Assembly (NCBI RefSeq): GCF_010729895.1
Contig: NZ_AP022612.1
Coordinates: forward strand, 1,860,001 to 1,924,000
From: Mycolicibacterium confluentis
GTDB lineage: Bacteria; Actinomycetota; Actinomycetes; Mycobacteriales; Mycobacteriaceae
DNA: 64,000 nt
Direction of reading: 5' to 3'
This document shows positions 26,453 through 36,154 of this stretch, in pieces. The first letter of the stretch is position 1. Every line of letters starts with the position of its first letter. A model generated the notes under the pieces. That model was not told the origin of the DNA and did not search any database. It saw nothing but the letters and a program-made list of their open reading frames with translations. A program made the position numbers and the translations under genes.

Positions 26453-26908
26453 ATGGCGAGCGAGATCTCCTCCTGGTTGTCCAGTCCAGCGTCCGACTCC
26501 GGCGACGAGTATCCCGGCCAGCGCCTCGGGTTTCCCGAGGAGGGGCCCGGATCCATCGCGCGGTTCGGACGACGCCTCGGCGCGCTGCTCGTGGACTGGT
26601 TGATCAGCTACGGGCTCGCCGCGCTGGCCATGTCGTTCGGCCTCATCCCGCTGTCGGCGCTGTCGACCGCGGTGCTGGTCGTCTGGCTGATCCTGGGTGT
26701 GGTGTCAGTCCGGTTGTTCGGGTTCACCCCGGGCCAACTGGTCCTCGGACTCAAGGTCGTCTCGGTCGACGGCCGTGTCGGTGTCGGTGTCGGCCGCGCC
26801 CTGGGCCGCGGTGTGCTGGTCGCGCTGGTCATCCCGGCGTTGTTCACCGACTCCGACGTGCGCGGCCTGCAGGACCTGGCGACAAAGACCGCCGTGGTGC
26901 GCCGCTGA
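26453..26908 (+). CDS. RDD-family small membrane protein (Rv2219A-like)
   Basis: 151 residues. A polar N terminus of ~40 residues ends at ARFGRRLGALLVDWLISYGL, the R-x-x-A-x-x-x-D start of an RDD domain. Two closely spaced membrane helices follow (SALSTAVLVVWLILGVVSVR is the second), then the TPGQLVLGLKVVSVDGRVGV segment typical of the family. The function is unknown; RDD proteins are small membrane proteins, some with cation-antiport activity. It is divergent from glnA1 and shares a 144-bp control region. Convergent with the amidohydrolase, 6 bp away. Confidence 0.88.
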   Translation: MASEISSWLSSPASDSGDEYPGQRLGFPEEGPGSIARFGRRLGALLVDWLISYGLAALAMSFGLIPLSALSTAVLVVWLILGVVSVRLFGFTPGQLVLGLKVVSVDGRVGVGVGRALGRGVLVALVIPALFTDSDVRGLQDLATKTAVVRR

Positions 26909-26914
26909 GGTGAC

Positions 26915-28741
26915 TCAGGCCTCGTGCCGGACCTGACCGTTCATCATGGTCATGGTCACGGTCGTCGAATGGATGTCATGCGGGTCGATCGTGAAGATGT
27001 TGCGATCCAGGACGATGAGGTCGGCGCGCTTGCCCACCTCGACTGAGCCCACCTGGTCATCCAGCCGGAGCTGATAGGCCGCGCCCAGGGTGTTGGCGTG
27101 CACGGCCTCCTCGACGGACAAGCGCTGATCGGCTGGGGCCAGAACCGGGGCGGCGGGATCGCCGATGAGTTGGCGAGTCGCGCCGATCTGAATGGAATCC
27201 AGCGGTTTGTAGGTGGAGAAGTAACCGGCGGCGGGCCAGTCGGTGCCCAGCGAGATGCGTCCGCCGGACTTCAGCACCTCCTGCGGCCGGAAGAACATTT
27301 CCTTACGCGGGGATCCATAGCGGGCCGCCATGTTCTCCACGGTGTCAGGATCGGCCGACATCCAGTTGGCGGAGAACTGGGCCACGACCCCGAGCTCACC
27401 GAAGCGCGCACTGTCGGGATCTTCGACGTAGACGAGGTGTGCGACGGTGTGTCGACGTTCACGCGGCGGATTCTTGGCGATCGCCTGCTCGATGGAATCG
27501 AGCCCGACGCGTGCGGTGCGCTCTCCGCAGGCGTGGATGTGCACGTCGTATCCCGCGGCGTCCACCTGCTCGACGAGTTGGTGCCACTGTTCTTCGGTGA
27601 ACGGCGACGCACCGATCGAGTCGGGCTTGTCCGCATAGGGCTCCAACAGCCAGGCGGTGTAGCCCTCCTGGGTGCCGTCGCCGATGATCTTCACCGCCCC
27701 GACCTGCACCAGATCGGTGGAGATCTGGTTGCGCAGTTGGGTCAGCTTCTGCACCGCGTCGTCCACCGGCGCCGACTTCACGCTGTAGGACGCGACCACC
27801 CGGAACGGCAACGCCCCCCGCTGCTCGATCTCGGTGTACTTGGCGATCAATGCGCCCTGATCGCTGCCTACGGGCGGAACACCGGCATCGAACACCGACG
27901 TGATGCCGGCTTCGGACGCTTTCGGCAACCACGCCTCCAGCAGCGTGGCCATTGTGTCGGCGGAGATCGGCTCGACGGCATTGACGACGCCGAGCAGCGC
28001 ATCGACCTCGAGCACGTAACCGGTGGGGTCACCGTTCTCGTCGCGCATGTAATAGCTGAACCCCGGAATCGGGTCCGGGGTGTCCCGATGGACGCCGGCC
28101 ATCTCCAGCGCCTTGCTGTTGGCCCACAGGCTGTGGCCGTCGATGGCGAAGAAGAATGCCGGCCGGTCCGGCAAGATGCGGTCGAGGTCGCCGCGGGTGG
28201 GCCCCTGGGGTCCGAACATGTCGACCCGCCAGCCGAATCCCCGGACCGGTCCGGTCGGGTTGTCCCTCGCGTAGCGAGCGATCGCGTCCAGTGCGTCGGC
28301 TCCCGTCGGCACCTGAAGGTCGACGCCCGTGCTGAGGAAACCGCCGAGGAAGGGATGGATGTGGCCCTCGACGAATCCCGGCATGAGGAGTTGGCCGTTG
28401 AGATCGATCACCCGGGTGCGAGGCCCGGCGAGTTCCATCGCGCCCGCCTCGTCGCCGACGTAGGTGATCGTGTTGCCCGTGACGGCGACCGCCTGGGCCC
28501 ACGGGGTGTCGGGGGACACCGTGTAGACCTTGCCGTTGTGGAAGACGAAGTCAGCGTCGCCGCCGCCGTCTGAGGTGGGGGACACGTCGGTGCCCGAACC
28601 CGACGAACACGCACTGGCCACCATCGCGGCCGTCGTCACTGCGGCCGTCGTCACGGCGGTGCGCAGCACCGTCCGGCGCGTCACCTGATTGCGTCGTCCG
28701 AACGCCGCAAAGTGTGGTGCCCACTCGCACGCAGTGCACAT
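26915..28741 (-). CDS. Exported amidohydrolase, YtcJ-like (amidohydrolase family 3)
   Basis: 608 residues. The N terminus carries twin arginines (TRRTVLRTAVTTAAVTTAAM) followed by VASAC, a plausible lipobox, so the protein is probably a Tat-exported lipoprotein. The metal-dependent hydrolase domain begins FHNGKVYTVSPDTPWAQAVA, has the metal motif GHIHP near residue 120 and further His in VHIHACGERT, and closes with VGKRADLIVLDRNIF. YtcJ-type enzymes hydrolyse amides or esters of unknown nature. AGGAGG precedes the ATG. It lies 41 bp after the DUF4191 gene at the end of the lipB-lipA run. Confidence 0.85.
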   Translation of the reverse strand: MCTACEWAPHFAAFGRRNQVTRRTVLRTAVTTAAVTTAAMVASACSSGSGTDVSPTSDGGGDADFVFHNGKVYTVSPDTPWAQAVAVTGNTITYVGDEAGAMELAGPRTRVIDLNGQLLMPGFVEGHIHPFLGGFLSTGVDLQVPTGADALDAIARYARDNPTGPVRGFGWRVDMFGPQGPTRGDLDRILPDRPAFFFAIDGHSLWANSKALEMAGVHRDTPDPIPGFSYYMRDENGDPTGYVLEVDALLGVVNAVEPISADTMATLLEAWLPKASEAGITSVFDAGVPPVGSDQGALIAKYTEIEQRGALPFRVVASYSVKSAPVDDAVQKLTQLRNQISTDLVQVGAVKIIGDGTQEGYTAWLLEPYADKPDSIGASPFTEEQWHQLVEQVDAAGYDVHIHACGERTARVGLDSIEQAIAKNPPRERRHTVAHLVYVEDPDSARFGELGVVAQFSANWMSADPDTVENMAARYGSPRKEMFFRPQEVLKSGGRISLGTDWPAAGYFSTYKPLDSIQIGATRQLIGDPAAPVLAPADQRLSVEEAVHANTLGAAYQLRLDDQVGSVEVGKRADLIVLDRNIFTIDPHDIHSTTVTMTMMNGQVRHEA

Positions 28742-28782
28742 CTGGCCTCCTCATGTCACGGCCAGTGGGTGCACCGATGTTG

Positions 28783-29535
28783 TCAACGCCTCCGAACGGT
28801 GCGGCCCACGCCGCGCATCTTGGCCTGCGCGGGCAGCGGACCCTTGGGCAGTGCGCCCGGGCCGACTTTGGTGCCCAACGCGACAAGCTTGGACTCCAGG
28901 GAGTCCATCTGCTTGACCGAGATGTTGGCGGGAAGCTTGTTCAGGTGCCGTTCCAGCTTGGACAGCGGCACTTCACCCTCACCGTTGCCGATCACAATGT
29001 CATAGATCGGAACATCGCCGACGAGGCGCGCCGTACGCTTCTTCTCCTGTGCCAGCAGCGGTTTGACCCGGTTCGGCGCTCCCTCGCCGACGAAGATCAC
29101 ACCGGGGCGGCCGATCACGCGGTGCACCGCGTCGAAGTTTCCGGTGGCTGCGACAGCCGGGGTGACCCGCCACTTGCCGCGCAGGTTGTCCAGCGCCCAG
29201 GCGGCCGCACCGGTCTGGCCCTCGGCCTTCTTGTACACCGACTTCTGCGCGCGCCGCCCGAAGATGATGAAGGCGACGAGCGCGCCCAGCACCACACCCA
29301 GCGGAATCAGCAGGTACATGGTGAATCCGCCGACCGCGACGCCGAAGGCCACCGACAGGCCCACGATCAGCACAAACGCCAAGATCATGTAGGGCAGAAG
29401 GCGCTTGTCCTCTTTGCGCTGCATCTGAAACGCCTGCCACAACTGAGTGCGGCGCTGCTTGGATGCAGCCTTACGGGCGGCCTTCGCCTCGGCCTTCAGG
29501 GCCTTGGTTTGGGCAGGGGTCCGGGATTTCGCCAT
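28783..29535 (-). CDS. DUF4191 membrane protein (Rv2219-like)
   Basis: 250 residues, as in M. tuberculosis Rv2219. A Lys/Ala-rich cytoplasmic start (AKSRTPAQTKALKAEAKAAR) is followed by two membrane helices near residues 48-90, which include LPYMILAFVLIVGLSVAFGV. A soluble C-terminal domain contains GRPGVIFVGEG and ends in basic residues. Function unknown. It is conserved next to lipA across mycobacteria, so a link to lipoate or envelope metabolism is possible but unproven. A TATCCT -10 ends 6 nt before the ATG at 29535. Confidence 0.9.
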   Translation of the reverse strand: MAKSRTPAQTKALKAEAKAARKAASKQRRTQLWQAFQMQRKEDKRLLPYMILAFVLIVGLSVAFGVAVGGFTMYLLIPLGVVLGALVAFIIFGRRAQKSVYKKAEGQTGAAAWALDNLRGKWRVTPAVAATGNFDAVHRVIGRPGVIFVGEGAPNRVKPLLAQEKKRTARLVGDVPIYDIVIGNGEGEVPLSKLERHLNKLPANISVKQMDSLESKLVALGTKVGPGALPKGPLPAQAKMRGVGRTVRRR

Positions 29536-29541
29536 GCAGTA

Positions 29542-29547
29542 AGGATA
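29542..29547 (-). promoter_or_regulatory. -10 TATCCT of the DUF4191 gene (leaderless)
   Basis: Minus strand TATCCT, then TACTGC (6 nt), then the ATG at 29535. Confidence 0.5.
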
Positions 29548-29569
29548 GGCGTCCCGCGCAGTGCTGCGA

Positions 29570-30505
29570 CTACGACCCTGCGCCGGTGCGCGCCTGGATC
29601 GCCTGGGCGTACAACCGTCCGGCCCGATACGAGGACCGCACGAGCGGGCCTGCCAGCACGCCGGCGAAGCCGATGCCCTCGGCAAAGTCCTGGTGCTCGA
29701 CGAACTCCTCGGGCTTGACCCAGCGCTCCACCGGATGGTGCCGGGCCGACGGCCGCAGGTACTGCGTGATGGTGACCAGGTCGCAGCCCGCGTCGTGCAG
29801 ATCCTGCAGCGCGGTGCGGACCTCCTCGCCTGTCTCACCGAGTCCGAGAATCAGGTTGGACTTGGTCACGAGGCCGTAGTTGCGGGCGGCGGTGATCACG
29901 TCGAGGCTGCGCTGGTAGCGGAACGCGGGGCGGATCCGCTTGAAGATGCGCGGCACGGTCTCGACGTTGTGTGCGAACACCTCTGGCCGGGATTCGAAGA
30001 CCTGCTCGAGCAGATCGGGGTCGCCGTTGAAGTCCGGGGCGAGCAGTTCGACACCTGTGCCGGGGTTCAGTCGCTTGATGTAGCGCACGGTCTCGGCGTA
30101 GAGCCACGCGCCGCCGTCGGGCAGATCGTCGCGGGCCACGCCCGTCACGGTGGAGTAGCGCAGGCCCATCGCCTGCACGCTCTCGGCCACCCGTCGCGGT
30201 TCGTCACGGTCGAGGTCGGCGGGCTTGCCGGTGTCGATCTGGCAGAAGTCGCAGCGCCGGGTGCACTGCTCGCCGCCGATCAGGAACGTGGCCTCGCGGT
30301 CTTCCCAGCATTCGTAGATGTTGGGGCACCCGGCCTCCTCGCACACCGTGTGCAGGCCTTCGCGCTTCACCAGCGACTTGAGTTCGGTGTACTCCGGGCC
30401 CATCTTGGCTCGGGTCTTGATCCACGGCGGCTTGCGCTCGATGGGGGTCTGCGCGTTGCGGACCTCCAGGCGCAGCAGCTTCCGGTTGCCGGGGTCGACG
30501 GTCAC
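29570..30505 (-). CDS. lipA: Lipoyl synthase (radical SAM)
   Basis: 311 residues. It inserts two sulfurs into octanoyl groups on lipoyl domains. The auxiliary cluster Cys are in [12 protein letters not shown] near residues 55-66, the SAM-cluster CxxxCxxC is CTRRCDFC near residues 81-88, and the C-terminal RSSYRA serine motif is present. The GTG start overlaps the lipB stop by 4 bp (GTGA at 30502-30505), so octanoyl transfer and sulfur insertion are translationally coupled. A TAACAT hexamer ends 7 nt before the GTG, giving a possible second, leaderless mRNA. The lipoylated partner dlaT lies upstream in the same run. Confidence 0.97.
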   Translation of the reverse strand: MTVDPGNRKLLRLEVRNAQTPIERKPPWIKTRAKMGPEYTELKSLVKREGLHTVCEEAGCPNIYECWEDREATFLIGGEQCTRRCDFCQIDTGKPADLDRDEPRRVAESVQAMGLRYSTVTGVARDDLPDGGAWLYAETVRYIKRLNPGTGVELLAPDFNGDPDLLEQVFESRPEVFAHNVETVPRIFKRIRPAFRYQRSLDVITAARNYGLVTKSNLILGLGETGEEVRTALQDLHDAGCDLVTITQYLRPSARHHPVERWVKPEEFVEHQDFAEGIGFAGVLAGPLVRSSYRAGRLYAQAIQARTGAGS

Positions 30506-31188
30506 ACCGACGATGTTACGTGAGCCGAGACGGGCAGGCGGCCATCGAGCGCGTCACACACCGCGTCGGCCACACGGTCCCGGACCTCGGCGACGGTGAC
30601 GCGGCGACCGAGTTCGGCTGTCAGCGACGTCACCCCCGCATCGGAGATACCGCACGGCACGATCGCGCCGAATGCGTTCAGATCGCAGTCACAGTTGATT
30701 GCGAACCCATGCAGCGTCACCGCACGGGACACCCGGATGCCGATGGCCGCGATCTTGCGTGCCGGACGCAGGCCGTCGGCGGGCAGCCAGACGCCGGAGC
30801 GCCCATCGACGCGGCCCGCCTCCAGGCCCAGCGACGAGCACACGCTGATCAACGACTCCTCAAGGCGTCGAACGAAGTTCACCACATCCAGCGGTTCAGT
30901 CAGGCCGATGATGGGGTAGCCGACCAGCTGACCGGGGCCGTGCCAGGTGATCTTGCCGCCGCGGTCGGTGTCGATCACGGGCGTGCCGTCGACGGGGCGT
31001 TCGTGCGGTTCGGTGCGCTTGCCCGCGGTGTAGACGGCGGGATGCTGCAGCAGCAGCAGCGTGTCGGGTCCGCCTGCCACGCGCGCGTCGACGAGGTCAC
31101 GCTGCATCTGCCAGGCGGCCCGATAGTCGAAGCTGCCCAGATCCCGGACTTCGATCGGGGTGTCGGCTGACCGGATCGACGGCGTCAT
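30502..31188 (-). CDS. lipB: Octanoyl-[acyl-carrier protein]:protein transferase
   Basis: 228 residues. It moves octanoate from ACP to the lipoyl-domain lysine. The family motifs are [39 protein letters not shown], and the catalytic region [20 protein letters not shown] followed by FGAIVPCGI, which holds the acyl-accepting Cys with its Lys partner. The start at 31188 has a TAGCGT -10 ending 7 nt upstream. It lies 10 bp after the epimerase gene and overlaps lipA by 4 bp. Confidence 0.97.
   Translation of the reverse strand: MTPSIRSADTPIEVRDLGSFDYRAAWQMQRDLVDARVAGGPDTLLLLQHPAVYTAGKRTEPHERPVDGTPVIDTDRGGKITWHGPGQLVGYPIIGLTEPLDVVNFVRRLEESLISVCSSLGLEAGRVDGRSGVWLPADGLRPARKIAAIGIRVSRAVTLHGFAINCDCDLNAFGAIVPCGISDAGVTSLTAELGRRVTVAEVRDRVADAVCDALDGRLPVSAHVTSSV
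30513..30518 (-). promoter_or_regulatory. -10 TAACAT of lipA, inside lipB
   Basis: Minus strand TAACAT, then CGTCGGT (7 nt), then the GTG at 30505. It lies in the last codons of lipB. Confidence 0.4.
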
Positions 31189-31195
31189 GGGTCCG

Positions 31196-31201
31196 ACGCT
31201 A
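31196..31201 (-). promoter_or_regulatory. -10 TAGCGT of lipB, built on the upstream TAG stop
   Basis: Minus strand TAGCGT, then CGGACCC (7 nt), then the ATG at 31188. Its TAG is the stop codon of the epimerase gene (31199-31201). Confidence 0.5.
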
Positions 31202-32116
31202 CTCGGTGCCACGCTGGTTCAGCGCATAGGCGATGGCCTCGCCGATGGTGCGATGCCGGAAGTCGAACCCGGCGCCCTCGAGCACCGCGGGGATGGCTCG
31301 TTGCCCGGCCAGTAGACCCTCGTCGGCGAAGTCGCCGAGTGCGATCCGGGCCGCGAACCCCGGTACCAGCAGGGGAGTGGGACGATGCAGCGCACGCCCG
31401 AGTGCGGTGGTGAACTCCGCGTTGGTGACGGGCGCCGGTCCGGTCAGGTTGACCGGGCCCGACACGTCGCCGGTAAGCGTGAAGAGCAGCGCGCGCACCT
31501 CGTCCTCGAGGGTGATCCACGGCATGTACTGCCGCCCGTTGCCCAGGCGCGCACCCAGCCCGAGCGAGAACACGGGCCGCAGCTTGGCCAACAGGCCGCC
31601 CTCCGGCGCGAGCACCAGGCCCGTACGCGCGAGCACCACCCGCGCACCCGCGTCGGCCGCGGGCACTGTGGCAGCCTCCCAGTCCACGCACAGTCGAGCC
31701 AGGAAACCTGCACCGGCAGAGGCGGTTTCATCCACCGTCTGGCTGTGGGTGTCGCCGTAGAAGCCGACCGCGCTGGCATTGATCAGCACCGGCACCCCGC
31801 TTGTGGCGACCGCGGTGGCCAGCACCTCGGTGGGCTCGATGCGGCTGTCGCGCAGGCTCTGCTTGAACGCCCCAGACCAGCGACCCCCGCCGACGTTCAC
31901 GCCGCACAGGTTGACCACCGCGTCGACGCCCTCGAGGTCGGCGGGGTTCAGGTCGCCGGTCTCGGGGTTCCAGCGCCGCTCGTCGGGACTCGACGGCACG
32001 CGTCGGACCAGACGCCGCACCTGGTGGCCGGCCGCCCGCAGCGCCGCCGTGAGCGCCGAGCCGATCAGGCCCGATGATCCGGCGATGGCAACGGTGGTCA
32101 CGTCGCCGTCAGCCAC
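31199..32116 (-). CDS. TIGR01777-type sugar epimerase-like protein (Rv2216-like)
   Basis: 305 residues. N-terminal Rossmann motif [20 protein letters not shown], then [20 protein letters not shown], the family YfcH-like [17 protein letters not shown] segment, and a C-terminal DUF1731-type domain near [23 protein letters not shown](P)-binding is likely; substrate unknown. The start is uncertain between GTGs at 32116 and 32101. It begins 4 bp after dlaT and ends 10 bp before lipB, so it is part of the dlaT-lipB-lipA run. Confidence 0.85.
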   Translation of the reverse strand: MADGDVTTVAIAGSSGLIGSALTAALRAAGHQVRRLVRRVPSSPDERRWNPETGDLNPADLEGVDAVVNLCGVNVGGGRWSGAFKQSLRDSRIEPTEVLATAVATSGVPVLINASAVGFYGDTHSQTVDETASAGAGFLARLCVDWEAATVPAADAGARVVLARTGLVLAPEGGLLAKLRPVFSLGLGARLGNGRQYMPWITLEDEVRALLFTLTGDVSGPVNLTGPAPVTNAEFTTALGRALHRPTPLLVPGFAARIALGDFADEGLLAGQRAIPAVLEGAGFDFRHRTIGEAIAYALNQRGTE

Positions 32117-32120
32117 CGGG

Positions 32121-33872
32121 TCACAGTCCCAGGTCGGCCTCGAACGCACCCTCTTCGAGTCGCTTCTTGACTGTCGTGAGGAAGCGACCGGCGTCGGCGC
32201 CGTCGATGAGGCGGTGGTCGTAGGTCAGCGGCAGGTAGCAGATCGACCGGACGCCGATCGACTCGTTGCCGGTGTCGTCGACAACCACGCGGGGACGCTT
32301 CACGATGGCGCCGGTGCCCAGCATGGCCGCCTGCGGCGGGACCAGGATCGGGGTGTCGAACAGTGCGCCCTGGCTGCCGATGTTGGTGATCGTGAAGGTG
32401 CCGCCGGACAGTTCGTCGGGCTTGAGGTTGCCCGTTCGGGCGCGATCGGCGATGTCGTGGATCGCACGCGCCAACCCGGCCAGAGACAGGTCGCCGGCGT
32501 TGTGCACGACGGGGGACAGCAGGCCCTGCTCGGTGTCGACGGCGAACCCGAGGTGCTCGGCGTCGTAGTAGGTGATCTCCTTGCTCTCCTCGTTGTAGCT
32601 CGCGTTGATGTTCGGATGCGCTTTGAGGGCATCGATCACCGCGCGGGCGATGAAGGGCAGGTAGGTCAGGTTGACGCCCTCGCGCTCGGCGAAGCTGGCC
32701 TTGGCTCTGGCCCGCAGTGCGACGATCCGGGTCATGTCGACCTCGTGCGTCTGCGTCAGCTGAGCGGTGGCCTGCAACGACTCTCGCGTCTTCTTGGCCG
32801 TGATCTGCCGAATCCGGTTGGCCTTCTGCGTGGTTCCGCGCAGGTGCGCCAGCGGGCTCTCGGTGGGGGCTGAAGATGTCGCGGATGCCGCGGGGGTGCT
32901 CGCTGCCGCAGCGGGGGCCGCCGGTGCGGGCGCCTTCTTGGCCTCGGCCGCCGCCAGCACGTCCTGCTTGCGGATGCGGCCGCCGACGCCCGTGCCCTTC
33001 ACCGACGCCAGGTCGACGTTGTTCTCGGTGGCGAGCTTGCGCACCAGCGGCGTGACGTATGGGCTTGCGTCCGAGCCGGACTCGGCCGCGGGGGCGGACG
33101 CAGGTTCGGGCGTGGGCTCCGGCTTGGGTTCCGGTTTCGGTTCCGGCTTGGGCTCGGGCTTGGACTCCGCGGCCGGCTTGGGTTCGGGCTTCGGCTCGGG
33201 CTTGGGTTCGGGCTTCGGCTCGGGCTCGGGCTTGGGCTCGGGCTTGGATTCGGCCGCCGCGCCGGCGTCACCGATCCTGGCCAGTTCGCCACCGACGGCG
33301 ACGGTGTCGTCCTCTTCGGCGGTGATCGCCAGCAGCGTGCCCGCGACCGGAGACGGGATCTCGGTGTCGACCTTGTCGGTGGAGACCTCCACGAGCGGTT
33401 CGTCGACCTCGACGGACTCGCCGACCTTCTTGAGCCAGCGCGTCACAGTGCCCTCGGTGACCGACTCACCCAGTTCGGGCATCACGACCGAGGTGGCCTC
33501 GCCGCCACCTGAGGACTGCGCGGGCGCCGACTCGGGCTCGGGCTCAGACTCCTGCTCGGAGGCGGGCTCCGGTTCGGGCTCGGGTTCCGGCTCGGCCTCC
33601 GGTTCGGGCTGGGCGTCGGACGAGTCGGCCTCGCCGGCCTCGCCGATCACCGCGAGTTCGCCGCCGACCTCGACCGTGTCGTCCTCCTGCGCGACGATCT
33701 TGGTCAGGACACCCGCAGCCGGGGACGGGATCTCGGTGTCGACCTTGTCGGTCGACACCTCAAGCAGAGGCTCGTCGACTTCGACCGTGTCGCCTTCCTG
33801 CTTGAGCCAGCGGGTCACCGTTCCCTCGGTGACGCTCTCACCGAGTGCAGGCATCTGTACGGACACGGCCAT
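32121..33872 (-). CDS. dlaT: Dihydrolipoamide acyltransferase E2 (DlaT/SucB) with two lipoyl domains
   Basis: 583 residues. Two lipoyl domains (each with [10 protein letters not shown], lysine being the lipoylation site) lie near residues 1-80 and 120-200. They are joined by long acidic or Lys/Glu-Pro linkers. A peripheral-subunit-binding domain ([20 protein letters not shown]) follows, and the C-terminal catalytic domain ends with the active-site [15 protein letters not shown]. It is the E2 of pyruvate dehydrogenase and, in mycobacteria, of the peroxidase complex with AhpC/AhpD. GAGGAG precedes the ATG at 33872. It is the head of a run with lipB and lipA, whose products lipoylate it. The linkers contain repeated EPKP units of near-identical DNA. 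Confidence 0.93.
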   Translation of the reverse strand: MAVSVQMPALGESVTEGTVTRWLKQEGDTVEVDEPLLEVSTDKVDTEIPSPAAGVLTKIVAQEDDTVEVGGELAVIGEAGEADSSDAQPEPEAEPEPEPEPEPASEQESEPEPESAPAQSSGGGEATSVVMPELGESVTEGTVTRWLKKVGESVEVDEPLVEVSTDKVDTEIPSPVAGTLLAITAEEDDTVAVGGELARIGDAGAAAESKPEPKPEPEPKPEPKPEPKPEPKPAAESKPEPKPEPKPEPKPEPTPEPASAPAAESGSDASPYVTPLVRKLATENNVDLASVKGTGVGGRIRKQDVLAAAEAKKAPAPAAPAAAASTPAASATSSAPTESPLAHLRGTTQKANRIRQITAKKTRESLQATAQLTQTHEVDMTRIVALRARAKASFAEREGVNLTYLPFIARAVIDALKAHPNINASYNEESKEITYYDAEHLGFAVDTEQGLLSPVVHNAGDLSLAGLARAIHDIADRARTGNLKPDELSGGTFTITNIGSQGALFDTPILVPPQAAMLGTGAIVKRPRVVVDDTGNESIGVRSICYLPLTYDHRLIDGADAGRFLTTVKKRLEEGAFEADLGL

Positions 33873-34037
33873 GTCAGTTGACTCCTCGAAGATCATTCGT
33901 ACGGGTCGAACTCTGGCTTACCACAGCCTTATGAGCCGAGGCGGCAAGCCAGATGCATTGTTCGCACAATCATCCTTTCACTGCGCGGCCTTCGCCACGA
34001 ATCCGGGTGAGTCGTGACCTCTGGCACTATCGACGTC

Positions 34038-34370
34038 ATGGGCTGGTTCGACAGATTCCGCGGCGGCGACCGGGGGTCCGCGGGAGACCTGAGGTACATG
34101 CGGGACTGGGTCGCGCAGCACGTCGGCGTCGAGGCCTTCGTGGAGCCCAAGACGACCGTCACCGACCTCACGGTGGTCCTGGTGGCGCACGACGGCGAGT
34201 GGACGCGGCGGAGGGTCGGCGGAGAGGCGGGCGCGCGCCGGCTGTCCTCCCAGCTGCAGATTCCGGTGTACGACGTGCAGAAGGTCGGGTATCCGCAGCG
34301 CATGCGGGATTTCGATGCACGCAGGCGCATCGAACGCAAGAGGGCTCTGCGGGAGGAACTCGAAGGATGA
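34038..34370 (+). CDS. Small conserved hypothetical protein
   Basis: 110 residues from an ATG at 34038 (MGWFDRFRGGDRGSAGDLRY). An upstream in-frame GTG at 34014 is possible. Soluble, mixed alpha/beta character: TTVTDLTVVLVAHDGEWTRR looks like a beta hairpin, and the C-terminal ~25 residues are a basic helix. No family was recognised and no function is proposed. It lies between divergent dlaT and ephD and ends 47 bp before ephD on the same strand. Confidence 0.6.
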   Translation: MGWFDRFRGGDRGSAGDLRYMRDWVAQHVGVEAFVEPKTTVTDLTVVLVAHDGEWTRRRVGGEAGARRLSSQLQIPVYDVQKVGYPQRMRDFDARRRIERKRALREELEG

Positions 34371-34417
34371 CCACGCCGGGTCTTGACAACCCGGTACCGC
34401 CGGTATGAGGTACCTGC

Positions 34418-36154
34418 ATGGGTGATGTGCGGTGGGTCGAGACCGGCGACGGAGTCCGGATCGCGACGTACCAGGAGGGCAACCCCGACGGGCCGCCCCT
34501 GGTGCTCGCGCACGGTTGGCCCGATTCGCACGTGCTCTGGGACGGCGCCGTGCCCCTGCTCGCCGAGCGGTTCCGCATCATCCGCTATGACAACCGCGGC
34601 GCGGGCGCCTCCAGCGTGCCCAAGCCGGTGCGGGCCTACGCCATGGAACGCTTCGCCGACGACTTCGCGGCCGTCGTCGCCGAACTGAGCCCCGACGAAC
34701 CCGTGCACGTGCTGGCGCACGACTGGGGTTCGGTCGCCATCTGGGAATACCTGAGCCGACCGGGCGCCTGCGACCGCATCGCGTCGTTCACCTCGGTGTC
34801 GGGACCGAGCACCGACCACTACGGCGGGTTCATCCGCTCCGAACTGGCACGGCCGTACCGGCCGCTGCGGTTCGCAAGGGCCGTCGGTCTGTGCGCGCGG
34901 ATGACGTACTGGTATCCGTTCTCGATCCCGGTGCTCACCCCGCTTGCCATGCGACGCGGCCTGGCCCGCCGGATGCAGAACCGGGACACCCCCGACGGCA
35001 CCAGGTTTCGCGGTGAGACCTTTGACGCCGACGCGGCCAACTCGTTGAAGATCTACCGGGCCATCGCCTTCCGCAACCCCGCGAAGGTGCGCAGGGATCA
35101 CTACGTGACCGTCCCGGTGCAGGTGGTCTGCGGCGACCACGACCCCGTGGTGCGCGCCTACGGTTTCCGCGAGCAGGCCAAGTGGTCGCCACGACTGTGG
35201 CACCGCAACCTCAAGGCCGGGCACTGGTCGCCCTTCTCGCATCCGCACGCGCTGGCGCAGATGGTGCACGAACTCGTCGACCATCTCGAGGGAAAGCCCG
35301 CCGCCCGCGCCCTGCTGCGCGCCGAAATCGGCCGTCCGCGCGACGACTTCGCATACACCCTGGTGTCGATCACGGGTGCGGGCAGTGGCATCGGCCGGGC
35401 CACCGCGCTGGCGTTCGCCGCCGCGGGGGCTGAGGTCGTGGTCAGCGACATCGACGAGGCCGCCGCCAAGCGGACCGCCGAGACCATCGCGACTCGGGGT
35501 GGCACCGCGCACCCGTACGCACTCGATGTCGCCGACGTCGAGGCGGTCCGGCGATTCGCCGACGACGTCTGCGCGGCCCACGGGGTGCCCGACGTCGTCG
35601 TCAACAACGCGGGCGTCGGCCAGGCCGGAGCGTTCCTGGACACCCCGCGCGACGAATGGGACCGCGTGCTCGACATCAACCTGGGGGGCGTGGTCAACGG
35701 ATGTCGAGCCTTCGCGGCCAAGATGGCCGAGCGTGGCACCGGCGGGCACATCGTCAACGTCGCATCGATGGCCGCCTACATGCCACTGCAGTCGATGAAC
35801 GCCTACTGCACGTCCAAAGCCGCGGTGTACATGTTCTCCGACTGCCTGCGTGCCGAACTGAGCGCCGCGGGCATCGGCGTCACCACGATCTGTCCCGGCG
35901 TGATCGACACCGACATCGTGCGCACCACGCGGTTCCATGTGGCGCCCGACGTCGCCGAACGCGCCCGGACCCAGGCCCAGCGCGCGTTCCGGCAGCGTCG
36001 GTACGGACCCGAGAAGGTCGCGTCGGCGATCCTGGCCGCGGTCAAGGGAGACAAGGCGATTCGCCCCGTCACACCCGAATCTTATGCGGTGTACGGAGTT
36101 TCCCGGGTGCTGCCGTCAGCGCTGCGCAGGGCCGCGCGCACCGACCCCTTCTAG
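34418..36154 (+). CDS. ephD: EphD: alpha/beta hydrolase-short-chain dehydrogenase fusion
   Basis: 578 residues. Residues 1-~300 are an epoxide-hydrolase-type alpha/beta hydrolase, with oxyanion HGWPDS and nucleophile D102 in HDWGS. Residues ~315-578 are a short-chain dehydrogenase with [20 protein letters not shown] and catalytic Y463-x3-K467 in [10 protein letters not shown]. tuberculosis EphD has this fusion and acts on epoxymycolates, so a role in mycolic acid modification is likely. A TTGACA-containing hairpin lies just upstream. Its TAG stop shares a CTAG palindrome (36151-36154) with the convergent pepB stop. Confidence 0.9.
   Translation: MGDVRWVETGDGVRIATYQEGNPDGPPLVLAHGWPDSHVLWDGAVPLLAERFRIIRYDNRGAGASSVPKPVRAYAMERFADDFAAVVAELSPDEPVHVLAHDWGSVAIWEYLSRPGACDRIASFTSVSGPSTDHYGGFIRSELARPYRPLRFARAVGLCARMTYWYPFSIPVLTPLAMRRGLARRMQNRDTPDGTRFRGETFDADAANSLKIYRAIAFRNPAKVRRDHYVTVPVQVVCGDHDPVVRAYGFREQAKWSPRLWHRNLKAGHWSPFSHPHALAQMVHELVDHLEGKPAARALLRAEIGRPRDDFAYTLVSITGAGSGIGRATALAFAAAGAEVVVSDIDEAAAKRTAETIATRGGTAHPYALDVADVEAVRRFADDVCAAHGVPDVVVNNAGVGQAGAFLDTPRDEWDRVLDINLGGVVNGCRAFAAKMAERGTGGHIVNVASMAAYMPLQSMNAYCTSKAAVYMFSDCLRAELSAAGIGVTTICPGVIDTDIVRTTRFHVAPDVAERARTQAQRAFRQRRYGPEKVASAILAAVKGDKAIRPVTPESYAVYGVSRVLPSALRRAARTDPF

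Noticed and set aside
33085..33610. CRISPR-like array in dlaT
   Set aside because: The repeats are in-frame codons for Glu/Lys-Pro linkers without spacers of regular length.
34418..36154. ephD as two genes joined by a lost stop
   Set aside because: The hydrolase-dehydrogenase fusion is the normal form of EphD in mycobacteria.
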